Below, in pieces: positions 1-9,152 of a stretch of 51,332 bases of DNA. The notes under the pieces are model-generated. The model saw only the letters and a program-made list of their open reading frames with translations, had not been told where the DNA came from and did not search any database. Source of the DNA: DATGFK01 sp040007395. GTDB taxonomy: Bacteria; Chloroflexota; Anaerolineae; Aggregatilineales; UBA2796. The DNA lies in NCBI GenBank assembly GCA_040007395.1, contig JBDTVG010000077.1, forward strand, positions 1-51,332, read 5' to 3'. The translations under genes were made by a program, and so were the position numbers. Position 1 is the first letter of the stretch, and each line of letters begins with the position of its first letter.

Positions 1-357
1 CGCTCTGCCTAACTTTCATCCTTGTGGTTGGTAGGTGTCGGGTGACTAGAAAAAATGCAGCCATTCGGCCTTTAAGCAGCCATCGCGTAGGCGTGATACA
101 AACCGCCCAAAAGTGGATGCGAACTCACTCGACCATTGGAGGGCGGTATTGTGGTTGTTGAGCAGGCAATTGGTACATGCTGGTTCAAGCCCCAGTGCCG
201 GCGCAGTATGTTGAAATAATCATCCTAATGGCGGTTTACAGATTAACCTAGACGTTTTGAAAAACTAACCCATCGTGGAACCGTGATGGGGCTACCATTG
301 AGGTTATCGTTTCGACTAGAGCAGCCTGCCTGCCTAAAAAGCACAGTGAGAGATAGT
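1..357. other. Gene-poor left edge, no recognisable gene
   Basis: I see no convincing coding region here. Both strands are broken by stops, and the open stretch on the minus strand between about 50 and 210 lacks a start and resembles nothing I know. Given the two gene fragments immediately to the right, this stretch may also be decayed DNA, but that is inference. Confidence 0.5.
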
Positions 358-567
358 TTAAGGTACGCAAGTTGGCGCAATAATGGGTGTCGGCGCTGTG
401 ACCGCCCACTGGCCTGCTACTGGCTTGTCGTTGGTAACTCCGTAGATAAGACTTAGGTCGGCATAGCCTGTCACGGGTGTATTCTTGAGATAGATCAGTC
501 CGTTCGCGGGTCGGAATACGGCAATCTCGCTGCTGTACATCGCCGATCCTACGGCAGCGGAGATCAA
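358..567 (-). pseudogene. C-terminal fragment of an FG-GAP-type repeat protein
   Basis: About 56 codons closely match the last repeat and tail of the large secreted protein at 45724-48813. Both read VFRPxNGLIYLKN, then GYADLSL, then NDKPxAG, and both end in APTxVP followed by a stop. The match starts near 530 and runs leftward to the stop at 358-360; upstream (right of 530) the reading frame is unrelated. No signal peptide or further repeats remain, so this cannot be a working secreted protein. It is best read as the tail end of a lost paralogue, or as a partial duplication. The adjacent racemase remnant supports decay in this area. A short free-standing protein starting at 567 is possible but unlikely, since no ribosome site is seen. 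Confidence 0.75.
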
Positions 568-587
568 GGCGCAGGGGGTGACTGATG

Positions 588-807
588 TATGTTGACCTGC
601 TTGACACTCGCTTCACGATGGAGCAGGATTTCTACAGGAGACCCTTAACGAATCGGCACGGTCTGGAAGTGATTGTTCCCAAACCAGAGGAACGCGATCA
701 CATTCATCGTATTAGTTACAACGAACTATGTCTCGGCATCATCTGTACTGCACGCCGTCGCTGCCGTGGAATATGCATTGGCGAATGCACGACAAATACA
801 GGAGTGA
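588..807 (+). pseudogene. Aspartate/glutamate racemase remnant with internal deletion
   Basis: The frame starting at 585 reads LLDTRFTMEQDFY, then RHGLEVIVPKPEERDHIHR and YNELCLGII. This is the characteristic middle of the Asp/Glu racemase family (cofactor-independent, two-cysteine enzymes), including the second half's xELCLG element. Right after it, in another frame (745-807), comes LHAVAAVEYALANAR and a stop, which matches the family's C-terminal LHAxAAVEYAL ending. The segment between these motifs in intact enzymes, including the GCTE region with a catalytic cysteine, is missing, and the N-terminal half is also absent. The gene is therefore a fragment with a frame-changing internal deletion and cannot make an enzyme. 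Confidence 0.8.
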
Positions 808-812
808 TCCGA

Positions 813-3521
813 TTATGGTCCCCAACTTGGTGAGCTAAGGCTTGTACTCTCAAAATCCACTTCGCCATTAAGCTCGTTGGGTGTGATGTTTCGCAGCGTA
901 TCTGTGTCCAGATCGTAAATAAACACACCTTGAGGGTTATGAGATGTTTGGGTGCAAGCCGATGAAACTATCCCGGCGAAAACAAGATGTTTGCTGTCAG
1001 GCGACCAAAATGGCCGTCCACCTACACAGTCAGTGAGCTTGCGAACGCCTGTCCCATCAACATTCATCAGGAATAGACTAGGGTTTTGTCGAGAGTCGCT
1101 GACTACGAATGCAATCTGCCGACCATCGGGCGACCATAAAGGAGCACAGCTTTTTTCGTTCTTGGTCAGTTGGCGCAAGTTGGAACCATCCATATTTACT
1201 GAATAGAGGTCAGTAATATACCTGTCGAAGCCTGATATAGGTGTGTGCAGGCAGAAAACAGCCGCTTTGGCATTAGCAGACCAGCTTGGGCTTTCGATGA
1301 AATCATTGCTGCTGTAAATGTGGGTCACTGAGACAGGATTGACCCCAAAAACGTCCAGAGTCGATTGCACCGTCTTTTGTGGAGCCAACAATCCTTTTTG
1401 CCAATCGTCCGCAGTATGACTAACCGCTGCAATGAACTTTCCATTGGGCGACCATGCTGGATCAGTTACTTCGAAGTTTCCGTTGGTGATGCTTTGAGCA
1501 TTGCTGCCATCGGCCTTCGTGACATAAAGCCCATAGCCTTTTGTAGATGATTTTCCGGCAATCGCCAACTGTTTCCCGTTAGGCGACCAAACCGCCTGCT
1601 TGAGCGTCATATCTTTCACAGAGAGCAGGTGAAGGTTTACCCCACTCGGTTCAAACACACCAAGCTGGTTAGTTTTTTGGCTCACAATAATCAACTTACC
1701 CGGTAGTTGCAGTTTGGGGGCAAGCACTGCACTCGTCGCCTGTGCCAGAAGATTGGCCGCTTTAGTGTTTTGGGCAAACGCCTGTGCATCAAGCGTCGGT
1801 GTTGCGATGGGAGTTGTCGTTGTAAATGCAATAGCATTGGGAGTGGCTGTCGCATTTTGCATTGTTTGCATAGACACATAAGCGGTATTCGTAATGGCTC
1901 TCGCTGTATTTTGTGCATTTTGCGTTGGTGCATACGCCGTATTCGTGCTAACTCTCGCTGTATTTTGTGCTATTAGTGTCGGCGCGATAGCAGTACTCGT
2001 GTTAGCGATTGCCGTCTTTTGTGCAATTTCAGTAGGGATAATGACAATAGAAGTCTGAGCTATACTGGTTCCATAAGCAACACTAGTCTGAGCCGATGCT
2101 GTCCGAGAGGCAAGTTCAGTCGCGTAATAAACAGCCCTAGTTTTTGAAACTGCTGTATCATGTGCGGCGGCTGTCGATACGCGGGCAATGCGTGTATTGT
2201 CTTCGTTCACGTCACGGGCAGATTGCGTCAATCTAAAAGCGGTAGCATGTATAGCCTCTTCCGTAGCACGAGCATAGATTGTGGGTATCGCAGCAACGTA
2301 GGTCTTGGCATTGACGGTAGCAAGCGCTTTGGCAGTTGGTATGTAGGCCACGTAGGTCTTAAAATTTGCCGTAGATATTGCCTGAGCAGTTGGTACGTAA
2401 GCGGTGCTGGTATTGGCAACTGCTGTGCTGAGCGCACGATTAGTGGGTACTTGAGCCACATAAGTATTGGCGCGGTTAATGTTATAACATGCAGGACCCT
2501 CAGAGTGACAGCCAGTGAGCAAAAGGTACAACATTAGGAATAGAATAAGCACCGTTATCCCACCCAGAAACCAAGGAGTATTCTTAAGATCTACACCTAA
2601 TGTAAGCGATAATTCGCGTCGATTGGTACGTCGGATCTGTGCTGGTCGTTTTTCTTGTGGATTATTAACTTGTTTCAACCGTTCAATAGCTTCTTGATTG
2701 TCGGGTTGCAATTTAATAACATACTGGAAATCCCGACGAGCCGCTTCTAGATTGCCTACATTAAAATGGATGGTTCCCCGTAGCAGATAGGCTTTTACTA
2801 GATCCGGGTTCAACCGTAGGGCATTGTTCAGATCAACAAGTGCTAACTCCCAATCCTTGTGTGTTGCATAGTTTTTCCCTTGTTTGAAATGCGCTATTGC
2901 CGAAACACTTTTTCCTTCAATGAGTGACCCGGTTTCAGTGTCTATAGTCCGAACTTCACCGGCATAAATTAGGATTTGAACCTCAAAAATGGTTACCTGA
3001 AGTCGGGCTGCTGCTTGTTCAATGGTGAGATTACGCAGTTGATATTGGGGGTTATCATCAATCTGAGGCAGTACATCCATTAGTTCAGGTCTGGGTCGAG
3101 TACGTATGGGCCAATAGGCCACCAGCACAGCAATTACCAGTACAATGAAAAGTGCAATGGCACGATAAAGCTCGATGTAGGGCAGGAGTAAAATAGTGAG
3201 GTTTTCTGGGCTAATGTTTAGGCCAACAATATCGGCATGACTGATAAACGTCACAATACCGGCAATAAAGCCTGCGATAAAAAGCGAGGGCCAACTAAAA
3301 AGAAGGACAAATCCAACTAGTCTGGCGCGTGTCCCTTTAATGTCGCGTAGGCTACTTACTCCTATACGTCCCCGGAACAGTTGATACAACCCAATAATAG
3401 ATAATATGAGCGAGAGAATGACTAGCATTGATGATTGCTCCGGGTTGGGGAAGTAGACTCCTCTTAGAAGTATAGTTCTACTTGTTACCAAAAGAATTAG
3501 TACGGCGATACTTTGAGTCAA
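813..3521 (-). CDS. Multi-pass membrane protein with TPR, Thr/Ala repeats and PD40 (TolB-like) propeller
   Basis: A 902-residue protein of unknown specific role. Residues about 31-136 contain three or four hydrophobic segments. Residues about 160-195 (LTIEQAAARLQVTIFEV, then AGEVRTI) resemble an excisionase/MerR-type helix-turn-helix, probably used here as a fold only. Two TPR units follow at about 205-285 and a single transmembrane helix at about 317-338, placing the rest outside the cell. Residues about 345-640 are a long Thr/Ala-rich region of degenerate 16-17-residue units (pattern NTxTAYxPTxxAxxTA). Residues about 650-890 carry five PD40/TolB-type units with the motif WSPNGK or WSPDGR. 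PD40 propellers usually bind proteins or ligands. The start is a TTG at 3521 without a clear ribosome site, so the true start is uncertain. It ends only 6 bases from the racemase remnant. No partner genes are evident. Confidence 0.75.
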   Translation of the reverse strand: MTQSIAVLILLVTSRTILLRGVYFPNPEQSSMLVILSLILSIIGLYQLFRGRIGVSSLRDIKGTRARLVGFVLLFSWPSLFIAGFIAGIVTFISHADIVGLNISPENLTILLLPYIELYRAIALFIVLVIAVLVAYWPIRTRPRPELMDVLPQIDDNPQYQLRNLTIEQAAARLQVTIFEVQILIYAGEVRTIDTETGSLIEGKSVSAIAHFKQGKNYATHKDWELALVDLNNALRLNPDLVKAYLLRGTIHFNVGNLEAARRDFQYVIKLQPDNQEAIERLKQVNNPQEKRPAQIRRTNRRELSLTLGVDLKNTPWFLGGITVLILFLMLYLLLTGCHSEGPACYNINRANTYVAQVPTNRALSTAVANTSTAYVPTAQAISTANFKTYVAYIPTAKALATVNAKTYVAAIPTIYARATEEAIHATAFRLTQSARDVNEDNTRIARVSTAAAHDTAVSKTRAVYYATELASRTASAQTSVAYGTSIAQTSIVIIPTEIAQKTAIANTSTAIAPTLIAQNTARVSTNTAYAPTQNAQNTARAITNTAYVSMQTMQNATATPNAIAFTTTTPIATPTLDAQAFAQNTKAANLLAQATSAVLAPKLQLPGKLIIVSQKTNQLGVFEPSGVNLHLLSVKDMTLKQAVWSPNGKQLAIAGKSSTKGYGLYVTKADGSNAQSITNGNFEVTDPAWSPNGKFIAAVSHTADDWQKGLLAPQKTVQSTLDVFGVNPVSVTHIYSSNDFIESPSWSANAKAAVFCLHTPISGFDRYITDLYSVNMDGSNLRQLTKNEKSCAPLWSPDGRQIAFVVSDSRQNPSLFLMNVDGTGVRKLTDCVGGRPFWSPDSKHLVFAGIVSSACTQTSHNPQGVFIYDLDTDTLRNITPNELNGEVDFESTSLSSPSWGP

Positions 3522-3815
3522 AAATAAGAAACAGTCAGATCAAACTTGCGGAGTGGGTGTCCATTGAGATGATTTTAGGCGCATCGCCTGTATATCAGTG
3601 AAGGCGAAGGTTTAGAAAATACAAAACCTAGCGTCTACCGTTGGTGGTCTATTGGCTCAACCTGCGCTTACTGGGGGCGATGCTCTTGGTCAGTGTTTCG
3701 CGCCGCAAAAACAGGATTTATACAATTTTTCCCGATGGAAATGGCGTGTATACTGGTCACTATACTTTCTCGACTTTTAATTTAGTGCCTTCATTAGTTG
3801 ACAAAAGAAAGCAAA
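3522..3815. other. Intergenic region upstream of lacZ
   Basis: This gap separates two divergent genes. It holds two TATACT boxes at 3749-3754 and 3761-3766 on the plus strand that could serve as -10 elements for the beta-galactosidase operon, but neither has a good -35 box. An open plus-strand stretch from 3641 overlaps the lacZ start in another frame, has no ribosome site and resembles nothing known; I do not call it a gene. Confidence 0.35.
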
Positions 3816-6800
3816 ATGACCCAAAACACGCTGCCACTCTTGTTTATTGCTGGTGCAAAAACGTGGGAAATGCCCCAACTGCCCAGTCTAAATCGACTCC
3901 CTGCCCATGCCACGTTAATCCCCTATCCTAGCGCTGTGGATGCACTTAGTATGGATCGTGAAAAATCGGCGTGGTTCGTCAATCTTAATGGAAAGTGGGA
4001 GTTCAAGGTTAAACCGCGACCTGAAGCTGCGACCACTGATGACTTAACCAGTGGGGCTTGGGAACCAATTCAGGTTCCCGGTAACTTTACGATGCAGGGT
4101 TTTGGACATCCTCAGTATACCAACGTCCAAATGCCCTTCCCGGACGCGCCGCCGCATGTCCCTGAAGAAAATCCAACGGGCATTTATCGCCATTCCTTCA
4201 CTGTCCCCGCTGACTGGCAGGGACGGCGTGTCATCCTTCATTTTGGCGGCTGTGATGGCGTGCTGTATGTTTACGTCAACGGTCAACCCATCGGTATCAG
4301 CAAAGACGCACGTACAGCTGCTGAATTCGATATTTCAGACTATGTAGATTATGGTCAAGATGCAGCGAATGAACTAGTCGCAGTGGTGGTGCAGTGGTCT
4401 GATGCCAGTTTTGTGGAAGATCAGGATCATTGGTGGCAAGCTGGTCTGCAACGCGATGTGTTCCTGTTTGCAACGGGCAGACCTCAGTTACAAGACCTTT
4501 TTGTGCATACCGATCTCGCGGAAGATTTTCGCGAAGGGGTATTACGGCTAACTTGTAAAATCGGCTGGTCGGGCGAGTTTTATCCCGATAGCAGCATTGA
4601 TGCACAGCTTTTCGAGAGCGATGGGACTCCGGTTTTCTCGTCTGCCCTCACCGCCGATGGCAGGCCTATCTTGAATCAGTGGGGCGGTCCTACACGCACC
4701 CGTAACGAGATCGTGCTTGAGCAAAAGGTTAACACTCCGAAGCTGTGGTCAGCGGAATCGCCGTATCTGTATACGCTAGTCGTGACGCTCAAAACGCCAG
4801 ACGGTAGCGAGAGCGTTAGCTGCAAGGTTGGGTTCCGCCAGATCGAGATCCGAGATCGCAAGCTGCTGATTAATGGCAAAGCGGTGATGATCAAAGGGGT
4901 AAATCATCACGATCACGATCCGGTCACTGGGAGCGCCGCCAGCCGCGAATTGATGCTGCAAGACGTTCAGTTAATGAAGCAGTTCAATGTGAATGCCGTG
5001 CGGACTTCCCACTATCCCAAAGATCCCTACTTTCTTGATCTATGCGATCAATATGGCTTGTATGTGATCGACGAAGCGAATATCGAGGCACACGCCTTTT
5101 ATCATGATGTATGCGAAGATACGCGCTACACGAACGCTTTTGTCGAGCGTGTACGAAACATGGTTGAGCGTGATAAGAACCATCCCTGTGTTATCGCATG
5201 GTCGCTCGGCAACGAAAGCGGTTATGGAGCGAATCATGAGGCGGCGGCGGGCTGGATTCGCAAAGCTGATCCATCACGACCGCTGCACTATGAAGGCGCT
5301 ATCTCTCGCAACAACGGCGAAGATTGGGATGGCGGGCAGCGTGTTACAGACATTATCTGCCCAATGTACCCACCCATTAAAGATATTATCGCGTGGGCGA
5401 CTGACTCTACTTCCACAGATCAGCGCCCTATGATCTTATGCGAGTATTCGCACGCGATGGGCAATAGTAACGGCAGTCTGGCAGATTATTGGGCGGCCTT
5501 TGAAAAGTATCCGGGGCTGCAAGGTGGTTTTATCTGGGAGTGGATCGATCACGGCATTCGCAAGATCGCAGCGGATGGCACGCCGTACTGGGGCTATGGC
5601 GGCGACTTTGGCGATGTGCCAAACGATGTGAATTTTTGTACGGATGGCATCGTCTGGCCTGATCGCACTCCCCACCCCGGCTTATACGAGTTCAAGAAAC
5701 TGGTTCAACCGCTGCACATTGAACTGATTGACCCGACGCAAGGCAAATTCCGTATCGTAAACAATCAAGATTTCGTTTCGCTAGATTGGCTGGAGGGCAA
5801 CTGGGATCTGACTGTCGATGGCAACCTTACACTTTCTGGCAAGCTGCCGCCATTGCAGATCGTACCGGGTGAATCGCTTGAAGTTACCCTTGCTGAACTG
5901 GCTACTCATCCTGCCACTGGCGAACGGTTTCTGAATTTCCACTTCACGCAACGCGAAAATACGTTATGGTCGCCGGCTGGCCACGAAGTCGCGTGGGAGC
6001 AGGTTGCACTGCCATCTCAAGAATTGACGGCAAATGATCCCACTACGAAGATCGAGATTGCCGCACTAACGGCTGGAGAATCGGAACATAGTATTATGCT
6101 CCAGTTTGAGAACGTGAAAGCAGTCTTTGATAAGTCCTTTGGTAGTCTAACCAGCTTGAGCGTCACCGGAGTCAACACTATTGTACGCGGCCCGCTGTTA
6201 AATGTATGGCGTGCTGGCACCGATAACGATGGCATCAAACTGCAAGGGGGGCAAGAGTGGAAGGCACTGCCGCGTTGGTTAGCCTTGGGGCTGAATAAGG
6301 CGGATCATCGTGTTAAGTACGTGAGATTAACCAATGATGCCGATACGGAACAGCCTATGGTAGAAATCGTCCACCAGATTTCTGGGCGCGACCAATGGCA
6401 AGACTTTGAACACGTTCACCGTTACCGTTTCCTGCCTTCGGGCGAACTCCTTGTCGAAAACAAGATTACTTTGGGCGACGGTGTGCGAGATATACCACGT
6501 ATTGGCGTGAATCTTGTCCTCGCACCAGACCTTGAACAACTCGACTGGTTCGGGCGTGGGCCGTGGGAAAACTATGCAGATCGCAAGGCATCAGCGAATG
6601 TAGGTCACTATCAGAGTACGGTCACGGAGGAATATGTGCCGTATGTTATGCCACAGGAACATGGTCACAAAACGGATGTGCGTTGGCTCTCGTTGACGGG
6701 CGCGACGGGTCACGGTCTCAAAGTTAACGGGCAACCTCTCATCGAATTTTCCGCCAGCCACTTTGAGGCAAACGATTTGTTTTCCGCCAAACACACCTGT

Positions 6801-6947
6801 GATCTCCAGCCGCGATCCGAGGTCATCCTTAATCTGGATCTGGCCCAGCGCGGGCTGGGAACAGCAAGTTGCGGCCCAGATACATTGGAACCATACTGTT
6901 TGCTAGAGTCTACTTATGAGTTCACCTATCGGTTGCAACTCATCTAA
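3816..6947 (+). CDS. lacZ: Beta-galactosidase, GH2 (LacZ type)
   Basis: Hydrolyses terminal beta-D-galactosides such as lactose. The protein (about 1043 residues) has the full five-domain LacZ layout and the length of E. coli LacZ: sugar-binding jelly roll at the N-terminus, Ig-like domain, TIM barrel, second Ig-like domain and the C-terminal Bgal_small_N domain (about residues 750-1040). The acid/base Glu lies in WSLGNESGYG (E467 from this start) and the nucleophile in ILCEYSHAMGNSNG (E543); NHHDHDP and RTSHYP are further barrel signatures. There is no signal peptide, so it acts in the cytoplasm. I chose ATG 3816 over TTG 3798, since the TTG lacks a ribosome site; the ATG has only a weak one (AAGAAAG). 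It is followed after 11 bases by a GH42 gene, forming a two-gene operon. No lactose permease or repressor is adjacent. Confidence 0.95.
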   Translation: MTQNTLPLLFIAGAKTWEMPQLPSLNRLPAHATLIPYPSAVDALSMDREKSAWFVNLNGKWEFKVKPRPEAATTDDLTSGAWEPIQVPGNFTMQGFGHPQYTNVQMPFPDAPPHVPEENPTGIYRHSFTVPADWQGRRVILHFGGCDGVLYVYVNGQPIGISKDARTAAEFDISDYVDYGQDAANELVAVVVQWSDASFVEDQDHWWQAGLQRDVFLFATGRPQLQDLFVHTDLAEDFREGVLRLTCKIGWSGEFYPDSSIDAQLFESDGTPVFSSALTADGRPILNQWGGPTRTRNEIVLEQKVNTPKLWSAESPYLYTLVVTLKTPDGSESVSCKVGFRQIEIRDRKLLINGKAVMIKGVNHHDHDPVTGSAASRELMLQDVQLMKQFNVNAVRTSHYPKDPYFLDLCDQYGLYVIDEANIEAHAFYHDVCEDTRYTNAFVERVRNMVERDKNHPCVIAWSLGNESGYGANHEAAAGWIRKADPSRPLHYEGAISRNNGEDWDGGQRVTDIICPMYPPIKDIIAWATDSTSTDQRPMILCEYSHAMGNSNGSLADYWAAFEKYPGLQGGFIWEWIDHGIRKIAADGTPYWGYGGDFGDVPNDVNFCTDGIVWPDRTPHPGLYEFKKLVQPLHIELIDPTQGKFRIVNNQDFVSLDWLEGNWDLTVDGNLTLSGKLPPLQIVPGESLEVTLAELATHPATGERFLNFHFTQRENTLWSPAGHEVAWEQVALPSQELTANDPTTKIEIAALTAGESEHSIMLQFENVKAVFDKSFGSLTSLSVTGVNTIVRGPLLNVWRAGTDNDGIKLQGGQEWKALPRWLALGLNKADHRVKYVRLTNDADTEQPMVEIVHQISGRDQWQDFEHVHRYRFLPSGELLVENKITLGDGVRDIPRIGVNLVLAPDLEQLDWFGRGPWENYADRKASANVGHYQSTVTEEYVPYVMPQEHGHKTDVRWLSLTGATGHGLKVNGQPLIEFSASHFEANDLFSAKHTCDLQPRSEVILNLDLAQRGLGTASCGPDTLEPYCLLESTYEFTYRLQLI

Positions 6948-6958
6948 AGGGCAACACT

Positions 6959-9040
6959 ATGCTTTATGGGGCGGCATATTATCATGAATACCAACCCTAT
7001 GATCGATTGGATCAAGACATTGAACTGATGCAGCAAGCCGGACTAACCGTCGTCCGGCTTGGCGAATCGACGTGGACGAGTTGGGAACCGCAGGATGGTA
7101 TCTTCGAGTTTGCTTGGATGGATCGGGTCATAGACGTACTACATGGGGCGGGCATAAAGGTTATCTTTGGTACGCCGACTTATGCGATCCCCGCATGGCT
7201 GCACCGCAAACACCCAGACCTGATGGCGCAGTACGGACAAGGCAAGCGTGCTTACTACGGCGCTCGACAAAATATGAATCACGCTCATGCGGCCTTTCGC
7301 TTTCATGCGGAGCGCGTAGTGCGTCAGTTAGTCCGCCATTATGCGCCACACCCGGCGATTATCGGGTATCAGGTGGATAACGAAACGGGCAGTGGGCTGC
7401 TGTACAACCCTGATGTGTTCCAGATGTTTGTCGATTATCTAAAGGCGAAATTCGCTTCTGTCGAGAAGTTAAACGAAGTCTGGGGCTTGACCTACTGGTC
7501 GCATCGGTTGGGCGACTGGGCTGATCTCTGGACACCCGACGGCAACACCAACCCCGGCTACGATCTCGAATGGCGGCGCTTTCAAGCATCACTAGTGACC
7601 GATCTATTGAGTTGGGAAGCTCGCCTCGTGCGTGAATATGCCCGCCCCGACCAGTTTGTTACCCAATGTTTTGTATCGGTGCATGGACGCGCCGAATCAG
7701 ATGTTTACGAAATCTCCAAAGTGTTGGATGTGGTCGCGATAAATCCTTATCACCCTACGCAGGATGGCCTTGCTTTGACCGAGGGTAAGCCGCTGGTGTA
7801 TGGCACCCCTGAATGGATGAATCTTCAGAGCAACGAATCACAGGTTTGGCGGATCTTTCTGAATGCTGACTTTGCACGCGGAGCCAAGCAAAAGAACTAC
7901 CTCGTGACGGAGATAAACGCCGGTTCCATCGGTGGTTCACACAACAACTACCCCAGCTATGATGGTCAACTGCGGCAGGTGGTGTACAGCCATATTGCAC
8001 GGGGTGCGAATATGGTTGAGTATTGGCACTGGCACACGCTCCATTACGGCATAGAAACGTATTGGGGCGGTGTTCTCAACCATGATCTTGAGCCGGGTCG
8101 CACCTACCGCGAATTTCAACGGACTGCGCACGAACTGCATGAGCATGATGCGCTATTGACCGATCTTCGGGCGGATGCCGATGTCGCCTTTGTCTACTCA
8201 CAGGATAGCAAGTATGGCATGGACTTTATGCCGCCCTTACCTCACATCGGCTCGAACTTGCCCGATCACGGTTCGTATGGGCGCATTTTCGATACGTTTT
8301 ATCGCGGCTTTTTTGATGCACGGATTCAAGTGGACATCCTGCATACGCAGCAAAACTTTGAAGCCTACCCATTAATTATCGTTCCGGCGTTATATATCGC
8401 GGATGATGCACTGCTCCAACGGCTGGTACGCTATGCGGAAAACGGCGGACATTTGCTGCTTGGTTTTCGCAGTGGCTATGCCGATGAGTTTGCCCGTATT
8501 CGATGGCGACGTGCGCCGAGTATCCTGCGAAATGCGGTCGGCGCAAGCTATCAGGAATACTCCAATCTGGCTGCACCGCTACGCCTAAAAGCCGCCGCTG
8601 ACGATTTCGCGCTGCCCGAAGATGCTCATGCACTTGGCTGGGCTGATGGTTTGGTGCTGGAAGGGGCGACGGCGCTTGCCTATTATGATCATCCTCACTT
8701 TGGACGCTTCCCTGCCATTGTGTCGCAGCCCTTTGGGCGAGGTCGAGTAACTTACTGTGGGACACTGCCCGATACAGCCCTCGCCGCAGCATTAGCAGTA
8801 TGGACTGTCAAGCAGGCAGGTATCCGAATCAATTTCAGCAATCTCCCGTTGCCCGTGCGTGTCCACTCGGCGACTGCCCACGACGGGAAGAAGCTATGGT
8901 TTTTTAGCAATTGGTCTTACGAACCACAGCAAGTTCGCCCACAAATCCTCAACGGCTATGAATTGTTTACATCTGCACCGATTGATGAAAGCAGCACATT
9001 GACCCTTGATGCGTGGGATACCAAGATCATCGTCGTGTAA
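6959..9040 (+). CDS. Beta-galactosidase, GH42
   Basis: A 693-residue glycoside hydrolase of family 42, which cleaves beta-galactosyl linkages in oligosaccharides, often from galactans or from transgalactosylated products. The N-terminal catalytic TIM barrel starts with YGAAYYHEYQP and includes VRLGESTW. The acid/base is Glu142 in YQVDNETGSG and the nucleophile is probably Glu318 in LVTEINAG. A trimerisation domain (Rossmann-like, about 400-600) and a small beta-sandwich end follow, as is usual for the family; length is normal. There is no signal peptide. ATG 6959 follows an AAAGGG sequence. It is co-transcribed with the GH2 gene 11 bases upstream, so the pair can handle different galactosides in the same compartment. 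Confidence 0.93.
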   Translation: MLYGAAYYHEYQPYDRLDQDIELMQQAGLTVVRLGESTWTSWEPQDGIFEFAWMDRVIDVLHGAGIKVIFGTPTYAIPAWLHRKHPDLMAQYGQGKRAYYGARQNMNHAHAAFRFHAERVVRQLVRHYAPHPAIIGYQVDNETGSGLLYNPDVFQMFVDYLKAKFASVEKLNEVWGLTYWSHRLGDWADLWTPDGNTNPGYDLEWRRFQASLVTDLLSWEARLVREYARPDQFVTQCFVSVHGRAESDVYEISKVLDVVAINPYHPTQDGLALTEGKPLVYGTPEWMNLQSNESQVWRIFLNADFARGAKQKNYLVTEINAGSIGGSHNNYPSYDGQLRQVVYSHIARGANMVEYWHWHTLHYGIETYWGGVLNHDLEPGRTYREFQRTAHELHEHDALLTDLRADADVAFVYSQDSKYGMDFMPPLPHIGSNLPDHGSYGRIFDTFYRGFFDARIQVDILHTQQNFEAYPLIIVPALYIADDALLQRLVRYAENGGHLLLGFRSGYADEFARIRWRRAPSILRNAVGASYQEYSNLAAPLRLKAAADDFALPEDAHALGWADGLVLEGATALAYYDHPHFGRFPAIVSQPFGRGRVTYCGTLPDTALAAALAVWTVKQAGIRINFSNLPLPVRVHSATAHDGKKLWFFSNWSYEPQQVRPQILNGYELFTSAPIDESSTLTLDAWDTKIIVV

Positions 9041-9054
9041 GTTTATCACTCATG

Positions 9055-9097
9055 TTACGCAGCCCTCAACCATAGGACCGAGGGCTACTTGGCGTAA
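9055..9097. terminator. Possible bidirectional terminator hairpin between convergent genes
   Basis: TTACGC-AGCCCTC pairs with GAGGGCT and, after a 5-base bulge, GCGTAA. It lies between the converging GH42 and DUF4253 genes. A run of A follows on the plus strand rather than T, so its efficiency as an intrinsic terminator is doubtful. Confidence 0.4.
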
Positions 9098-9152
9098 AAA
9101 CATTTTGTGCGTCAGGGTTCAATATTGGTGGGCAGAAACACTAACCTCACGG

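Noticed and set aside
585..833. An 82-codon plus-strand frame read as an intact small gene
   Set aside because: Only its first part matches a racemase; after the ELCLGII block the family match jumps to another frame, so it is a pseudogene fragment.
1690..2500. Tandem DNA repeats that could suggest a CRISPR array
   Set aside because: Repeats keep frame and encode degenerate Thr/Ala units; there are no constant repeats with unique spacers.
3641..3931. Open frame overlapping the lacZ start
   Set aside because: No ribosome site, no recognisable family, and it conflicts with the lacZ start region.
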